Assembly: GCA_022834735.1 (NCBI GenBank)
Contig: BQKD01000001.1
Coordinates: forward strand, 1,961,659 to 2,025,658
DNA from: Erysipelotrichaceae bacterium OPF54
Lineage (GTDB): Bacteria; Bacillota_I; Bacilli_A; Erysipelotrichales; Erysipelotrichaceae
Direction: 5' to 3'
DNA length: 64,000 nucleotides
Positions 1 to 8,126 of this stretch are shown piece after piece (position 1 is the first letter of the stretch; every line of letters begins with the position of its first letter). The notes below the pieces were generated by a model. The model was not told the DNA's origin. It saw only the letters and a program-made list of their open reading frames with translations, and did not search any database. A program made the translations under genes and the position numbers.

Positions 1-14
1 TTGATCTGTTCCAT
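1..14 (-). CDS. pheS: Phenylalanyl-tRNA synthetase alpha subunit, first codons only
   Basis: Only the start codon and three further codons (M-E-Q-I) lie inside the window; the gene continues off the left edge. It is preceded at 8-16 nt by a good ribosome binding site (GGAAAGG on the minus strand) and by a T-box leader whose specifier reads UUC (Phe). A SpoU/TrmH methyltransferase gene lies divergently upstream, a neighbourhood also known from Bacillus (ysgA-pheS). The identification rests on leader and context rather than on protein sequence. Confidence 0.7.
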
Positions 15-28
15 ATTATTCCTTTCCA

Positions 29-244
29 TTAAAAAAAGACGTCTCAGGAACGAAATAAATTCCGCGGTACCATCCTGATTCGTCTAACGCACTTAATTGG
101 CCATGATAACCGTCTGATACGGGAGAGGATTAGCTCTCAGCTCCAAGGTGAATTCCTCATGACTTCCTGCACCGATCCTTTCAGCTTACGGATCCGCTCT
201 CTTTTCAGGTGTTGCATGCATACTATGTCTTTTCAACGCTTATT
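29..244 (-). promoter_or_regulatory. T-box riboswitch of pheS (Phe specifier UUC)
   Basis: Read on the minus strand, the conserved T-box TGGTACCGCGG is at 62-72, followed by a short hairpin and a run of seven U at 31-37 just before the pheS ribosome binding site. Upstream, the segment GAATTCACCTTGGAGC matches the layout of the specifier loop seen in the tyrS leader of this window (GAATACACCTTGGAGC), so the specifier is UUC for phenylalanine. Uncharged tRNA-Phe would pair with specifier and T-box and allow readthrough. Confidence 0.88.
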
Positions 245-250
245 ACGTGA

Positions 251-279
251 ATTATACAAAATTCGGAATAAAATCTCAA
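251..279 (-). promoter_or_regulatory. Promoter of the pheS T-box transcript
   Basis: On the minus strand a -35 TTGAGA (274-279) and a -10 TATAAT (251-256) are separated by 17 bp. The predicted start, near 244, gives a leader of about 230 nt, normal for a T-box. It overlaps the upstream region of the divergent methyltransferase gene. Confidence 0.75.
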
Positions 280-312
280 GATTTGATTCAGCATTCATGA
301 TAGAATCTGATT

Positions 313-1056
313 ATGGAAACAATACAATCGACTTCAAACAAAACCATCAAAGCTCTTGCAAAGCTGCATCAGAAAAAATACCGGGATCAGGAAAACCGTT
401 ACCTGATCGAAGGGGAACATTTAGTGAATGAAGCAAAAAATGCCGGAGTCCTTGAACATATTTATTCGCTTTCGCCCTATCCGATCGGTATCCCGAACAC
501 ATTATGCAGCCAGCCTGTGCTCAACAAGCTTTCATCCCAGCAGTCTGATGCCGTTTTGATCGGTGTATGCCGGAAAAATGCGACGGAAAGCGCTGCATCA
601 GATCATATTCTCGTTCTTAACGACGTGCAGGATCCAGGAAATTTAGGAACCCTGCTCCGCAGTGCCTATTCCTTTGGTTTCGAAAAGGTGATCCTCTCTC
701 CTGGCTGCGCGGATCTGTACAATTCCAAGACGATCCAGTCCTCGCAAGGCGCACTGTTCCATATCCATGTCGAAAAACAGGATATCCTTTCCTGGATCGG
801 ACAGGCGCGTTCCGAAGGATTTGTTTGCTTCGCGACCGCGCTGCATTCCCACTCCCGTTTTCTGCACGAGATCTCTTTTCCAAAAAAAACAGCCCTCATT
901 TTGGGAAACGAGGGCTCAGGTCTTCCGGACGAGATCATCAAAGCGTGCAATGAATCCGTCAAGATCGAAATGGCTGCCTTTGAATCTTTAAATGTTGCGA
1001 TTGCCGGATCGATCGGTATGTACGAGGCCTTTATTCAGTCTTCTCGAACAGATTGA
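313..1056 (+). CDS. TrmH/SpoU-family RNA 2'-O-methyltransferase
   Basis: This 247-residue protein belongs to the SpoU/TrmH (SPOUT) group of S-adenosylmethionine-dependent 2'-O-ribose methyltransferases acting on rRNA or tRNA. Residues 1-90 form the substrate-binding part (LIEGEHLVNEA). The catalytic SPOUT domain follows, with motif 1 NDVQDPGNLGTLLRSA near residue 105, motif 2 LILGNEGSGLPDE near 195, and motif 3 LNVAIAGSIGMYEA near 225. Length is typical. The start METIQS fits relatives, and no ribosome binding site is present. Instead a TAGAAT hexamer ends 6 nt before the ATG, suggesting a leaderless mRNA. Its 3' end overlaps the convergent HAD gene by 26 bp. Which RNA is modified cannot be told. 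Confidence 0.9.
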   Translation: METIQSTSNKTIKALAKLHQKKYRDQENRYLIEGEHLVNEAKNAGVLEHIYSLSPYPIGIPNTLCSQPVLNKLSSQQSDAVLIGVCRKNATESAASDHILVLNDVQDPGNLGTLLRSAYSFGFEKVILSPGCADLYNSKTIQSSQGALFHIHVEKQDILSWIGQARSEGFVCFATALHSHSRFLHEISFPKKTALILGNEGSGLPDEIIKACNESVKIEMAAFESLNVAIAGSIGMYEAFIQSSRTD

Positions 1057-1816
1057 AATGATCGCACGCTTTATATATCCCGTCATCTACATTAGCTGCT
1101 GTAATATAAGCAGCCTTTTCTTTTAATTTGCTGCTTGCATTTCCCATCGCAATAGAAAGCCATTGCGGATCAAACATGACAAGATCATTGTCATCATCCC
1201 CGAAAACGATGACATCTTCAGGATTTCCTCCTGTGACTTCCAGCATATCGAGTATTCCTTGTCGTTTTTCATCGTACTGGAACATTAAGTATTCCGGTAC
1301 AAACCGCAGATTGCCCAGAAGAGTTCTTGAGCTCAGCTTTTCTTCATCCTCTTTCGAAACCGAAAGATAAATCTTATAAATTTCTTTGACCGAATCGAAA
1401 TCAAGTTCGGGATCGATCACATATCGGGTCGGCTCTTTCCTCTCCCCGACCTGCTCGCGGAACAGATCGTTTTTAGCATAGCAGTCAACCGAGTCATCCA
1501 GCATCATAAGAATTCCGATTCCTAGTTCTTCTGCCTGATGAATGATAGTCAAAGCTTTTTTTCGGTCAAGCGGGATATTATGATAAAGCTCATTGTCCAC
1601 TACAAGCGCGCCGCCTCCGCAGCAGACCATATTTTTCAATCCGGCTTTTTCCATAAATGGTCTTGCTTTGTAATGAGCACGCCCTGTGGCGATCGCTACA
1701 AAATGTCCAGCTTCCTGAAGCCTGTTCAGAGCTTTCTGCGCAGAAGGAACGATTTGACCGGTAGAGCGATCTGTCAACGTGCCATCTATATCGAAAAATA
1801 TATACTTCTTTTTCAT
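1031..1816 (-). CDS. HAD-superfamily Cof-type sugar/nucleotide phosphatase
   Basis: A 261-residue Cof/YbjI-like haloacid dehalogenase hydrolase. Motif I is FFDIDGTLTD at residues 7-16 with the nucleophile Asp and general acid Asp, motif II is IATGR near 42, and motif IV is VIVFGDDDNDLVMF near 205. A C2-type cap lies between motifs II and III. Such enzymes dephosphorylate sugar phosphates, nucleotides or FMN; the substrate cannot be read from sequence. Its ATG overlaps the stop of the upstream rpiA-like gene (ATGA), so the two are translationally coupled. Confidence 0.9.
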   Translation of the reverse strand: MKKKYIFFDIDGTLTDRSTGQIVPSAQKALNRLQEAGHFVAIATGRAHYKARPFMEKAGLKNMVCCGGGALVVDNELYHNIPLDRKKALTIIHQAEELGIGILMMLDDSVDCYAKNDLFREQVGERKEPTRYVIDPELDFDSVKEIYKIYLSVSKEDEEKLSSRTLLGNLRFVPEYLMFQYDEKRQGILDMLEVTGGNPEDVIVFGDDDNDLVMFDPQWLSIAMGNASSKLKEKAAYITAANVDDGIYKACDHFNLFEKTE

Positions 1817-2484
1817 AGAGCTTCCTTTTTCTCAATGATTTCTATTCCTTCTTTTGAAGCAATAAGAGCCTTCGTTACGACATTTGCAAATAAAGAGGTA
1901 TCCACGACCCCGTATAAAGCGGATATCGTTTCATTAGCCTGTACGGGATCCTCTACGCTTCTCATGTCGATATCAACAATTATGTTGCCGTTATCCGACA
2001 TGACAAATCCGTCTTTTTCTTTCGATGATCTCGGGGCGGCTGTAAAGCCAAGATCAAAAAGCTTCTTCATGATACAGCTGTAGGCATCCTTCATGATCTC
2101 GATCGTTAAAGGCACATCAAAGCTTAAATGTTCAAAAAAACGGGTCTCTGGTGCAAGGATCACATATTCGTCGGCCATGGAACCGATAATTTTCTCCTGC
2201 GTATGAATCGCACCCATTGACTTGAGACAGAGCAGCTGGCGATCGATCTCATTGCAGCCATCAAAAGCGATATCCACATGATCGCAAAGCCATGTCGGTA
2301 TGATCTCAAGTTCATGCTGAGCGGCAATAAGCGCCGTTTTAGCAGAAGGAGTGACAACTTTAACTTTTATTCCGCTCATATGAATAAATTCGATCAGATA
2401 TTGAATCGTTTCTCCGCCGCCTAACCCGACGACCATTCCTTCACGGATCATCTTAAAAGCGGCTTCCGCGCATTTTCTTTTCAT
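1813..2484 (-). CDS. rpiA: Ribose-5-phosphate isomerase A family protein, diverged
   Basis: A 223-residue homologue of RpiA, which interconverts ribose 5-phosphate and ribulose 5-phosphate in the pentose phosphate pathway. The family motifs are present but altered. The usual phosphate-binding GLGTGST is GLGGGET (residues 21-27). The usual DGADEID is DGCNEID (near 74). The usual KGGGGAL..EKI is LKSMGAIHTQEKI, keeping the Lys and the Glu that serve in catalysis. It has a strong ribosome binding site (AAGGAGAGAG) and follows purA after a terminator. It could be a genuine RpiA that has drifted, or a sugar-phosphate isomerase of altered specificity. Confidence 0.75.
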   Translation of the reverse strand: MKRKCAEAAFKMIREGMVVGLGGGETIQYLIEFIHMSGIKVKVVTPSAKTALIAAQHELEIIPTWLCDHVDIAFDGCNEIDRQLLCLKSMGAIHTQEKIIGSMADEYVILAPETRFFEHLSFDVPLTIEIMKDAYSCIMKKLFDLGFTAAPRSSKEKDGFVMSDNGNIIVDIDMRSVEDPVQANETISALYGVVDTSLFANVVTKALIASKEGIEIIEKKEAL

Positions 2485-2500
2485 TTTCTCTCTCCTTTAG

Positions 2501-2529
2501 AAAAAAGCCGTGTTGAACATGGCTTTTTT
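2501..2529 (-). terminator. Terminator between purA and rpiA
   Basis: A hairpin AAAAAAGCCATG/CACGGCTTTTTT with one internal mismatch and a U run lies just after the purA stop. The rpiA ribosome binding site follows at once, so readthrough into rpiA is likely unless a promoter lies inside purA. Confidence 0.75.
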
Positions 2530-2536
2530 CAATTGA

Positions 2537-3817
2537 TTATTTGATCTCTTTTACGTAAATGTTATTCACGCGATCCGGTCCGACAGAAATCATCGAAACA
2601 GGAACTCCGACATATTCCTCGATAAAATCGATATAATCGATGCATTCTTTCGGAAGATCCTCTTTTCTCTCGATTTTTGTGATGTCTTCTTTCCAGCCCG
2701 GGAAAACCTTGTACACCGGTTTTGCGCGGGCAACCTCTTCCTGATCGCTTGGCACGATATCAAGGATCTGCCCATCAATTTCATAACCGATACATACATT
2801 CAGTTCATCGAGCCCGGTAAGGACATCGATCTTAGTCAGCACGATATCCGTCAGTCCGTTGAGCATATGCGCATGCTTTACAACCACAAGGTCGAGCCAG
2901 CCGCATCGGCGCGGTCTTCCTGTCGTGGCTCCAAACTCAAATCCATGATCGCGGATCCACTCGCCTTTCTCGTTTTCAAGTTCCGTTACAAACGGACCTT
3001 CGCCGACGCGCGTAGAATACGCTTTTACGACGCCTACAACCGTCTGGATCTTGGAAGGGGCCACACCCGCTCCTTCTGTTACTCCGGCACTCGTCGGCGA
3101 AGAGGAAGTAACATAAGGATATGTACCATAGTTGATATCGAGCATACATGCCTGCGCTCCTTCAAAAAGGACATTTTTCCCTTCATCGATTGCTTTATTG
3201 ATGACTGAAGTGGTTTCTTTGATCATTGGCAGGATCCTTGAACGGATCTGTTCAAAATCCGCAATGATTTTTTCTTCATCCATCGGCTCGGCATTGTACA
3301 CTTCTGTAAACAATTTGTTTTTCAGTTTCAGATTTTCATGCACTCTTTCTTTAAAGTGTTCAAAATCTTTCAGTTCATGATAACGGATCCCGTGACGGGC
3401 ATATTTATCCGCATAACACGGGCCAATTCCTTTTTTTGTCGTACCAATCTTATTGACTGCTGCCGATTCTTCAAGCTGATCCTGATAACAATGATAAGGC
3501 ATCAGAATGTGTGTGCGATCCGATACGATGATATGATCAGTGCTCATCCCGCCTTCCTTAAGCTTTTCCATTTCTTCCAGCAGCACAAATGGATTGCAGA
3601 CAACTCCCGGTCCTATGATGCAGGCTCCCTCTTCATGAAGCACACCGCTTGGAAGCAGATGCAGCACATGTTTTTTTCCGTCCACGATTACTGTATGGCC
3701 TGCGTTGTCTCCTCCCTGGAAACGAACGACCATATCGGCATTTTCAGCAAGGACATCCACGATTTTCCCTTTTCCTTCGTCACCCCACTGTGTTCCGACC
3801 ACGACCTGGCTAGACAT
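2537..3817 (-). CDS. purA: Adenylosuccinate synthase
   Basis: This cytosolic enzyme makes adenylosuccinate from IMP, aspartate and GTP, the first committed step to AMP. The protein of about 426 residues has the GTP-binding VVVGTQWGDEGKGK at the N terminus, the IMP-site segment GTTKKGIGPCYADK near 125, and TGRPRRCGWLD near 295; length is normal. The start is set at 3817 (MSSQVVVG), because AAAGGAG lies 8 nt before this ATG, while an upstream in-frame GTG overlaps the ribosome binding site. A TATAAT box lies about 33 bp upstream. It stands alone, divergent from rqcH. Confidence 0.97.
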   Translation of the reverse strand: MSSQVVVGTQWGDEGKGKIVDVLAENADMVVRFQGGDNAGHTVIVDGKKHVLHLLPSGVLHEEGACIIGPGVVCNPFVLLEEMEKLKEGGMSTDHIIVSDRTHILMPYHCYQDQLEESAAVNKIGTTKKGIGPCYADKYARHGIRYHELKDFEHFKERVHENLKLKNKLFTEVYNAEPMDEEKIIADFEQIRSRILPMIKETTSVINKAIDEGKNVLFEGAQACMLDINYGTYPYVTSSSPTSAGVTEGAGVAPSKIQTVVGVVKAYSTRVGEGPFVTELENEKGEWIRDHGFEFGATTGRPRRCGWLDLVVVKHAHMLNGLTDIVLTKIDVLTGLDELNVCIGYEIDGQILDIVPSDQEEVARAKPVYKVFPGWKEDITKIERKEDLPKECIDYIDFIEEYVGVPVSMISVGPDRVNNIYVKEIK

Positions 3818-3849
3818 AACAATCACTCCTTTAATCTTTAGACTTAAAA

Positions 3850-3878
3850 ATTATACCATAGCTGTGCTTTTGCGTCAT
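3850..3878 (-). promoter_or_regulatory. purA promoter
   Basis: On the minus strand, TATAAT (3850-3855) is preceded after 17 bp by ATGACG as a weak -35. The predicted start leaves a short leader carrying AAAGGAG. No purine riboswitch aptamer fits in the space. Confidence 0.6.
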
Positions 3879-3987
3879 TCACGATTTCACGATATCGCCG
3901 CAAAACCCGATCATGCAGCAATTGATTCGTGTATCGATCCGGCATGCATGCTATAATCTGAAATGAATGCAGAAAGGAGCATGATTT

Positions 3988-5634
3988 ATGGCTTTAGACG
4001 GCTTGCTTCTTCACACCATTACCGATCACCTTCATATTCTTGAAGGAGGAAAGATCGGCAAGATACAAAACTTGAGTGACGAAGAAATTTTATTTCACAT
4101 CCATACCCCGAAAAACGGCAACCAGCGCCTCGTTATCAACGTTCATTCCAATACAAACCGGATCTATATTCACGAACACTCGATCGATGTGGCACCGGCA
4201 CCGACCAATTTTGTCATGTTTTTAAGGAAGTATATTTCCCAGGGGATCATCACAAAAATATCGCAAATTGATTTTGACCGCATTGTAAAGATCGAAATGA
4301 AAGGACACAATGAGCTCGGCGATACAAAGAACCTGGTTCTTTACGCGGAGCTCATGGGAAAATATGCAAACCTTGTCCTGGTAGGAGAAGATCACAGGAT
4401 CATGGACGTTTTAAAACGTATTCCTGTTTTTGAAAATTCCAAACGCCTCATTCATCCTGGCGCTCAATACGTTCTTCCTGCCCGGGAAGTCCGGCTCGAT
4501 CCCGAAAAAACAGAGGACTCGATGATCGATCTGGATATCCCGTTAACAAAACAGATCGAGGGATTTTCTCCACTTATTTCCAGAGAATTTGTATACCGGA
4601 TCCATAATGGCGAGCATTTCGAAAAGATCATGCATCAGCTTTTGTCTTCAAATACGCTATATGTATACGACGATAAGAATTCTCATGCCATCCCTCTTCT
4701 TCATCTGGACAAAGAATATAAATCCTATGACCTGATGGATGGCCTGGATCATTTGTATGAGCAAAACGAAGCGAAGACAAGGATCCGCGAACAGTGCGGA
4801 GATGTATTCCGAACTGTAAATAAAGAAAAAACAAAACATGAAAAGAAGCTTCCTAAACTTGAAAAAGCCCTGCAGGAAGCCCAGGATCTGGAAAAATACC
4901 GGAAATACGGAGATCTGTTGTTTGCCTACATGTACGATGCAAAAAAAGAAAAAACGATCCAGCTGGAAGATTTTGAGACTGGCAAAACAATAAATATTCC
5001 GATCGATATGCGTTACGATCTGAAAACCAACGCCAACAAATATTATCAGAAATACCACAAAATGAAACGCAGCCTCGATGTGATCAAAGAACAGATCGAG
5101 CAATGCAGGGAGGATATCGCCTACTTTGCTCAGCTTCAGGAACAACTTGATCACTGCTCACCTGCAGATGCACTGGAAATTCGTGAAGAACTGATCAAGA
5201 ACCGGTATTTGATGCCAAATAAATCAGCGACGAGAAAGAAAAAAGCAAAAAATCCTCATGTGCTCCATCTTCGAGCAGAAAATGCTGATATTTATGTAGG
5301 AAAAAACAATATTCAGAACAACTATATTACCCATCATTTATCACGGAAAAACGATTTATGGTTTCACGTAAAGGATTATCACGGTTCTCATGTCCTGCTG
5401 AAATGTGAGGAAGCCACCGAAGAACTGATCCGCATGTGCGCCCAGCTGGCGACATATTTTTCCAAAGGAAAAATGTCGAGCAGCGTCCCGGTAGACTATA
5501 CTCGGATTTCCCAGCTGAAAAAGGTTCCTGGATCAAAGATCGGATTTGTAACTATGAAAACCTACAAAACGATCTATATCGATCCGGATCCCGAAACGAT
5601 CGAATCCTGGATCAATCGTTATGAAGTAAAATAG
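3988..5634 (+). CDS. rqcH: Ribosome quality control factor RqcH (Rqc2/NFACT family)
   Basis: A 548-residue NFACT protein, long annotated as fibronectin-binding protein FbpA. In Bacillus RqcH binds split 50S subunits carrying stalled nascent chains and recruits tRNA-Ala to add C-terminal poly-alanine tails. The NFACT-N domain covers roughly residues 1-200, a coiled-coil/middle region 240-390 is rich in Lys and Glu (QCREDIAYFAQLQEQL), and the C-terminal NFACT-R domain has NDLWFHVKDYHGSHVLLK near 455. The ribosome binding site AAAGGAG lies 8 nt before ATG, and TATAAT is at 3952-3957. The S4 protein YlmH, also linked to this pathway, is encoded at 18.1 kb. Confidence 0.93.
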   Translation: MALDGLLLHTITDHLHILEGGKIGKIQNLSDEEILFHIHTPKNGNQRLVINVHSNTNRIYIHEHSIDVAPAPTNFVMFLRKYISQGIITKISQIDFDRIVKIEMKGHNELGDTKNLVLYAELMGKYANLVLVGEDHRIMDVLKRIPVFENSKRLIHPGAQYVLPAREVRLDPEKTEDSMIDLDIPLTKQIEGFSPLISREFVYRIHNGEHFEKIMHQLLSSNTLYVYDDKNSHAIPLLHLDKEYKSYDLMDGLDHLYEQNEAKTRIREQCGDVFRTVNKEKTKHEKKLPKLEKALQEAQDLEKYRKYGDLLFAYMYDAKKEKTIQLEDFETGKTINIPIDMRYDLKTNANKYYQKYHKMKRSLDVIKEQIEQCREDIAYFAQLQEQLDHCSPADALEIREELIKNRYLMPNKSATRKKKAKNPHVLHLRAENADIYVGKNNIQNNYITHHLSRKNDLWFHVKDYHGSHVLLKCEEATEELIRMCAQLATYFSKGKMSSSVPVDYTRISQLKKVPGSKIGFVTMKTYKTIYIDPDPETIESWINRYEVK

Positions 5635-5686
5635 TTAAGAGTAATTTAAGAAAGATCCATTAAAATAAAAATAAGGGGAAACATAT

Positions 5687-6301
5687 ATGAGAAATGATTT
5701 ATGGGTAACTTATGAATTTGCCGCATCCATTGCGCCACTGCTCATACTTGTATACCGTCAGCGGCGCAAAGGGAAAAAAATATCCAATAAAGAGTATTAT
5801 GTGATCGTTACATTGGCTGTGTATATCATCAGCGTGTTCCATTTTACGCAGGCCGGAACACTGTATGACCTTTTATCGCATATAGAAAATATCGGGACCC
5901 CTGTCATTAACATCGAACCGTTTTCGCAGGGAATCAGCAAAGTAGGATATATGCTCAACATCGTGCTCTTTATCCCGTTCGGGATCCTTGTGCCGCGCTT
6001 ATGCCGACAGTTTGACTACTGGTTTTTTACGATCCTGCTGGGCACATTGTTTTCATTTTTTATCGAAATGACCCAGCTTCTCAATGACAGGATCACCGAT
6101 ATCGACGATCTGATCATGAATACGATCGGCGTTGTCATAGGCTATAGCGCCTATTGCATTTATAAATATGTAAAAAGAAAAAAAGGGAAAGAGATCGAAT
6201 CCTTTGATATTTCTCCTGCCCTTCTAATTCTCTATATTTTTGTTTTATATGCCGGACGCTTCGTATTTTACGACGAATCCTTCCCTCTTATGACCGGATG
6301 A
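5687..6301 (+). CDS. VanZ-like integral membrane protein
   Basis: A 204-residue membrane protein of the VanZ family, some members of which confer low-level teicoplanin resistance while most have no known role. About five hydrophobic segments are visible. The family core runs from NIVLFIPFGILVPRL through FFIEMTQLLNDRITDIDDLIMNTIGVVIGY (conserved IE..Q and DIDDL..N..G residues). The ribosome binding site AGGGGAA lies 8 nt upstream. It follows rqcH by 52 bp and may be co-transcribed; a strong terminator follows. Confidence 0.85.
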   Translation: MRNDLWVTYEFAASIAPLLILVYRQRRKGKKISNKEYYVIVTLAVYIISVFHFTQAGTLYDLLSHIENIGTPVINIEPFSQGISKVGYMLNIVLFIPFGILVPRLCRQFDYWFFTILLGTLFSFFIEMTQLLNDRITDIDDLIMNTIGVVIGYSAYCIYKYVKRKKGKEIESFDISPALLILYIFVLYAGRFVFYDESFPLMTG

Positions 6302-6307
6302 TACACC

Positions 6308-6337
6308 AAGATCAACCAGCGTGTTGGTCTTTTTTTT
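6308..6337 (+). terminator. Terminator after the VanZ-like gene
   Basis: Stem AAGATCAAC/GTTGGTCTT with a CAGCGT loop and one G-U pair, followed by eight T. Confidence 0.9.
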
Positions 6338-6366
6338 AAAAATGCAGACGGCTCAAGCCATCTGCA
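6338..6366 (-). terminator. Terminator of the rnf operon
   Basis: On the minus strand TGCAGATGGC/GCCGTCTGCA with a TTGA loop and a T run, placed just after the last rnf gene and back to back with the VanZ terminator. Confidence 0.88.
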
Positions 6367-6374
6367 TCGTTTGT

Positions 6375-6686
6375 TTAACCCTTGATCGTAACGGTCGTTC
6401 CATCCGGTCCGGGGGTATTCTTCAGATAATCAATGATTTCTGCTTTTTTGTCAGGCTTGCAAGGCTTGCATTTAAAGTCGGAAACATCTCCATTGACCAT
6501 TGCCTCTGCCAAAGCGCCGCAGCCGGCATATCCGCAGCCGCCGCAGTTATAGTTCGGCAGTTCCGCTGTAACCCAGTCAACACGAGGATCCGCTTCCACA
6601 TGCAGAAACTTGCTGGCAAGTCCAAGACCACATCCCAAAATGGCACCGAGCACAAGCATCATAATAATTGCACTTACCATGCTCAT
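6375..6686 (-). CDS. rnfB: Short RnfB-like Fe-S subunit of the Rnf complex
   Basis: A 103-residue protein (101 if it starts at the second ATG, 6680, which has the better 9-nt spacing from GGAGG). It has one N-terminal membrane helix and a single [4Fe-4S] domain with CGGCGYAGC near residue 48, followed by FKCKPCKPDKK. RnfB normally continues with at least one ferredoxin domain holding two [4Fe-4S] clusters and is about 180-330 residues. Here it stops after the first cluster. It sits in the usual RnfB position at the operon end, coupled by ATGA overlap to a small Cys-rich membrane protein. It should pass electrons between the cytosolic ferredoxin and the membrane subunits, but how it does so without the ferredoxin domain is unclear. 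Confidence 0.85.
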   Translation of the reverse strand: MSMVSAIIMMLVLGAILGCGLGLASKFLHVEADPRVDWVTAELPNYNCGGCGYAGCGALAEAMVNGDVSDFKCKPCKPDKKAEIIDYLKNTPGPDGTTVTIKG

Positions 6687-6880
6687 CGTCCTCCTTCATT
6701 TATTTTATCATGTGACGGATTGTTCATACAGGAATAATCCTTGCACCCGTCGCAATCCGCCTTTAAATTTTCGCAGCCCGCAGGAAGAGGTGTGCGTTTA
6801 TTCATCAAATACAATGTAATATAAACGCCTACCAGCCCTCCAAACAGCAGGACCGCTCCTACCAGTGTCTGAACAGACAT
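6683..6880 (-). CDS. Small Cys-rich membrane protein in the rnf operon
   Basis: A 65-residue protein with one N-terminal membrane helix (residues 5-26), a basic stop-transfer NKR, and a soluble tail with four cysteines at 36, 43, 46 and 51 (spacing C-x6-C-x2-C-x4-C). Its start overlaps the rnfA stop by one base (TAATG) and its stop overlaps the rnfB start, so it is translated as part of the complex. The topology resembles the RnfB N terminus, but the Cys pattern does not match a known cluster motif that I recognise. It may bind a metal or Fe-S cluster and assist or complete the short RnfB; this is inference. Confidence 0.75.
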   Translation of the reverse strand: MSVQTLVGAVLLFGGLVGVYITLYLMNKRTPLPAGCENLKADCDGCKDYSCMNNPSHDKINEGGR

Positions 6881-7455
6881 TATACGATACCTGCAAATCC
6901 GCTGAACGCCATAGCCATGATCGCGGCAACGATCAGCGCGATCGGATTGCCTTTTAACGGATTAGGAACAGCTGCGATATCAAGACGTTCGCGGATCGTT
7001 GAGAAAATATACAATACGATCGCAAAACCAAGCGGCGTACCAATCGAATAAACGAGCATCTGCGCAAAACTGTATGAATTCGAAATGTTGACAAGACATA
7101 CGTTCAATACGACACAGTTCGTTGTGATCAATGGCAGGTAAACACCTAATGATTTATACAAGGAAGGGCTTGTCTTTTTGATAAACATTTCTGTGAGCTG
7201 CACGAGCGACGCAATAACAAGAATAAATGTGATCAGATCCATGAATTCAAGCTGAAGCGGCACCAGAACAAGATAATACAAACCATATGTAACGAGCGCG
7301 GCCACAACAATAACGAACATGACCGCAACGCCCATACCGATTGCCGAGCTTCTCTTTCGCGATACACCCATGAACGGGCACATTCCAAGAAACTGGTTCA
7401 GCACGACGTTGTTGATCAATACGCTCGTGACCAATAAAGTAACTAATTCAGCCAT
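6880..7455 (-). CDS. rnfA: Rnf complex membrane subunit RnfA
   Basis: A 191-residue polytopic subunit of the Rnf ferredoxin:NAD+ oxidoreductase, with about six membrane helices. It shows the family segment NNVVLNQFLGMCPFMGVS near residue 14, with Cys 26 in the position that binds a membrane-embedded cluster with RnfE, and TTNCVVLNVCLVNI near 110, typical of RnfA. Length is normal. It starts 4 nt after the rnfE stop. Confidence 0.95.
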   Translation of the reverse strand: MAELVTLLVTSVLINNVVLNQFLGMCPFMGVSRKRSSAIGMGVAVMFVIVVAALVTYGLYYLVLVPLQLEFMDLITFILVIASLVQLTEMFIKKTSPSLYKSLGVYLPLITTNCVVLNVCLVNISNSYSFAQMLVYSIGTPLGFAIVLYIFSTIRERLDIAAVPNPLKGNPIALIVAAIMAMAFSGFAGIV

Positions 7456-7459
7456 GCTT

Positions 7460-8116
7460 CTACTTTACCTCCTGTGCTTTTGCGGCTTTCTCGTCCGCAT
7501 GTTTTTTATACGCACCGATCACAGCAGCGAGGAATGCAAATGTCACAAATGCTCCGACTGGTGAATTGAACAGCGGAATCGTGAAATCTTCAGGAATCAG
7601 ACGCAGATTCAGCCATACCTGTGCATCATTGAACGGATTGACAATATTGAGAACTCCTGTTGCCAGCACTTCACGAATAAAAGACATTGCCACGACTGCC
7701 AGTGTATATCCAAGTCCCATACCGAGTCCGTCAAGCGCGGAATCAAGAATTCCATGCTTGCTTGCGAAAGCCTCGGCACGGCCAAGAATGATGCAGTTTA
7801 CTACGATCAGCGGAATAAATACGCCAAGACTTGTATTCAGTGCCGGAGCGTAGGCTTCGATCAGCATCTGGATGATCTTTACCAGCGTCGCGATAATGAC
7901 AATATAAACAGGAATACGGATTTCATCCGGTACGATTTTACGGATCGCTGAAATGATCACATTCGACATGATCAAAACCATAATAACTGCGGCTCCCATA
8001 CCGATCGCATTGTTTACTGTTGTTGTAATGGCAAGAGTCGAACAAATACCAAGATACAAGGAGAATACAGGGTTATCCTTGATCAGACCGGCTTTAAAAT
8101 TTTCAAAACGGTTCAT
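7460..8116 (-). CDS. rnfE: Rnf complex membrane subunit RnfE
   Basis: A 218-residue polytopic membrane protein paralogous to RnfA. NPVFSLYLGICSTLAITT near the N terminus and VVNCIILGRAEAFAS near residue 105 are RnfE signatures, including the Cys of each half-motif. The C-terminal cytosolic tail is Lys/Ala rich. It lies between rnfG and rnfA with short gaps, in the standard clostridial order C-D-G-E-A-B. Confidence 0.95.
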   Translation of the reverse strand: MNRFENFKAGLIKDNPVFSLYLGICSTLAITTTVNNAIGMGAAVIMVLIMSNVIISAIRKIVPDEIRIPVYIVIIATLVKIIQMLIEAYAPALNTSLGVFIPLIVVNCIILGRAEAFASKHGILDSALDGLGMGLGYTLAVVAMSFIREVLATGVLNIVNPFNDAQVWLNLRLIPEDFTIPLFNSPVGAFVTFAFLAAVIGAYKKHADEKAAKAQEVK

Positions 8117-8126
8117 GATTTTCCCC

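Noticed and set aside
2501..2536. Possible purine riboswitch near purA
   Set aside because: The structure is downstream of purA and is a simple hairpin with a T run; the region upstream of purA is too short for an aptamer.
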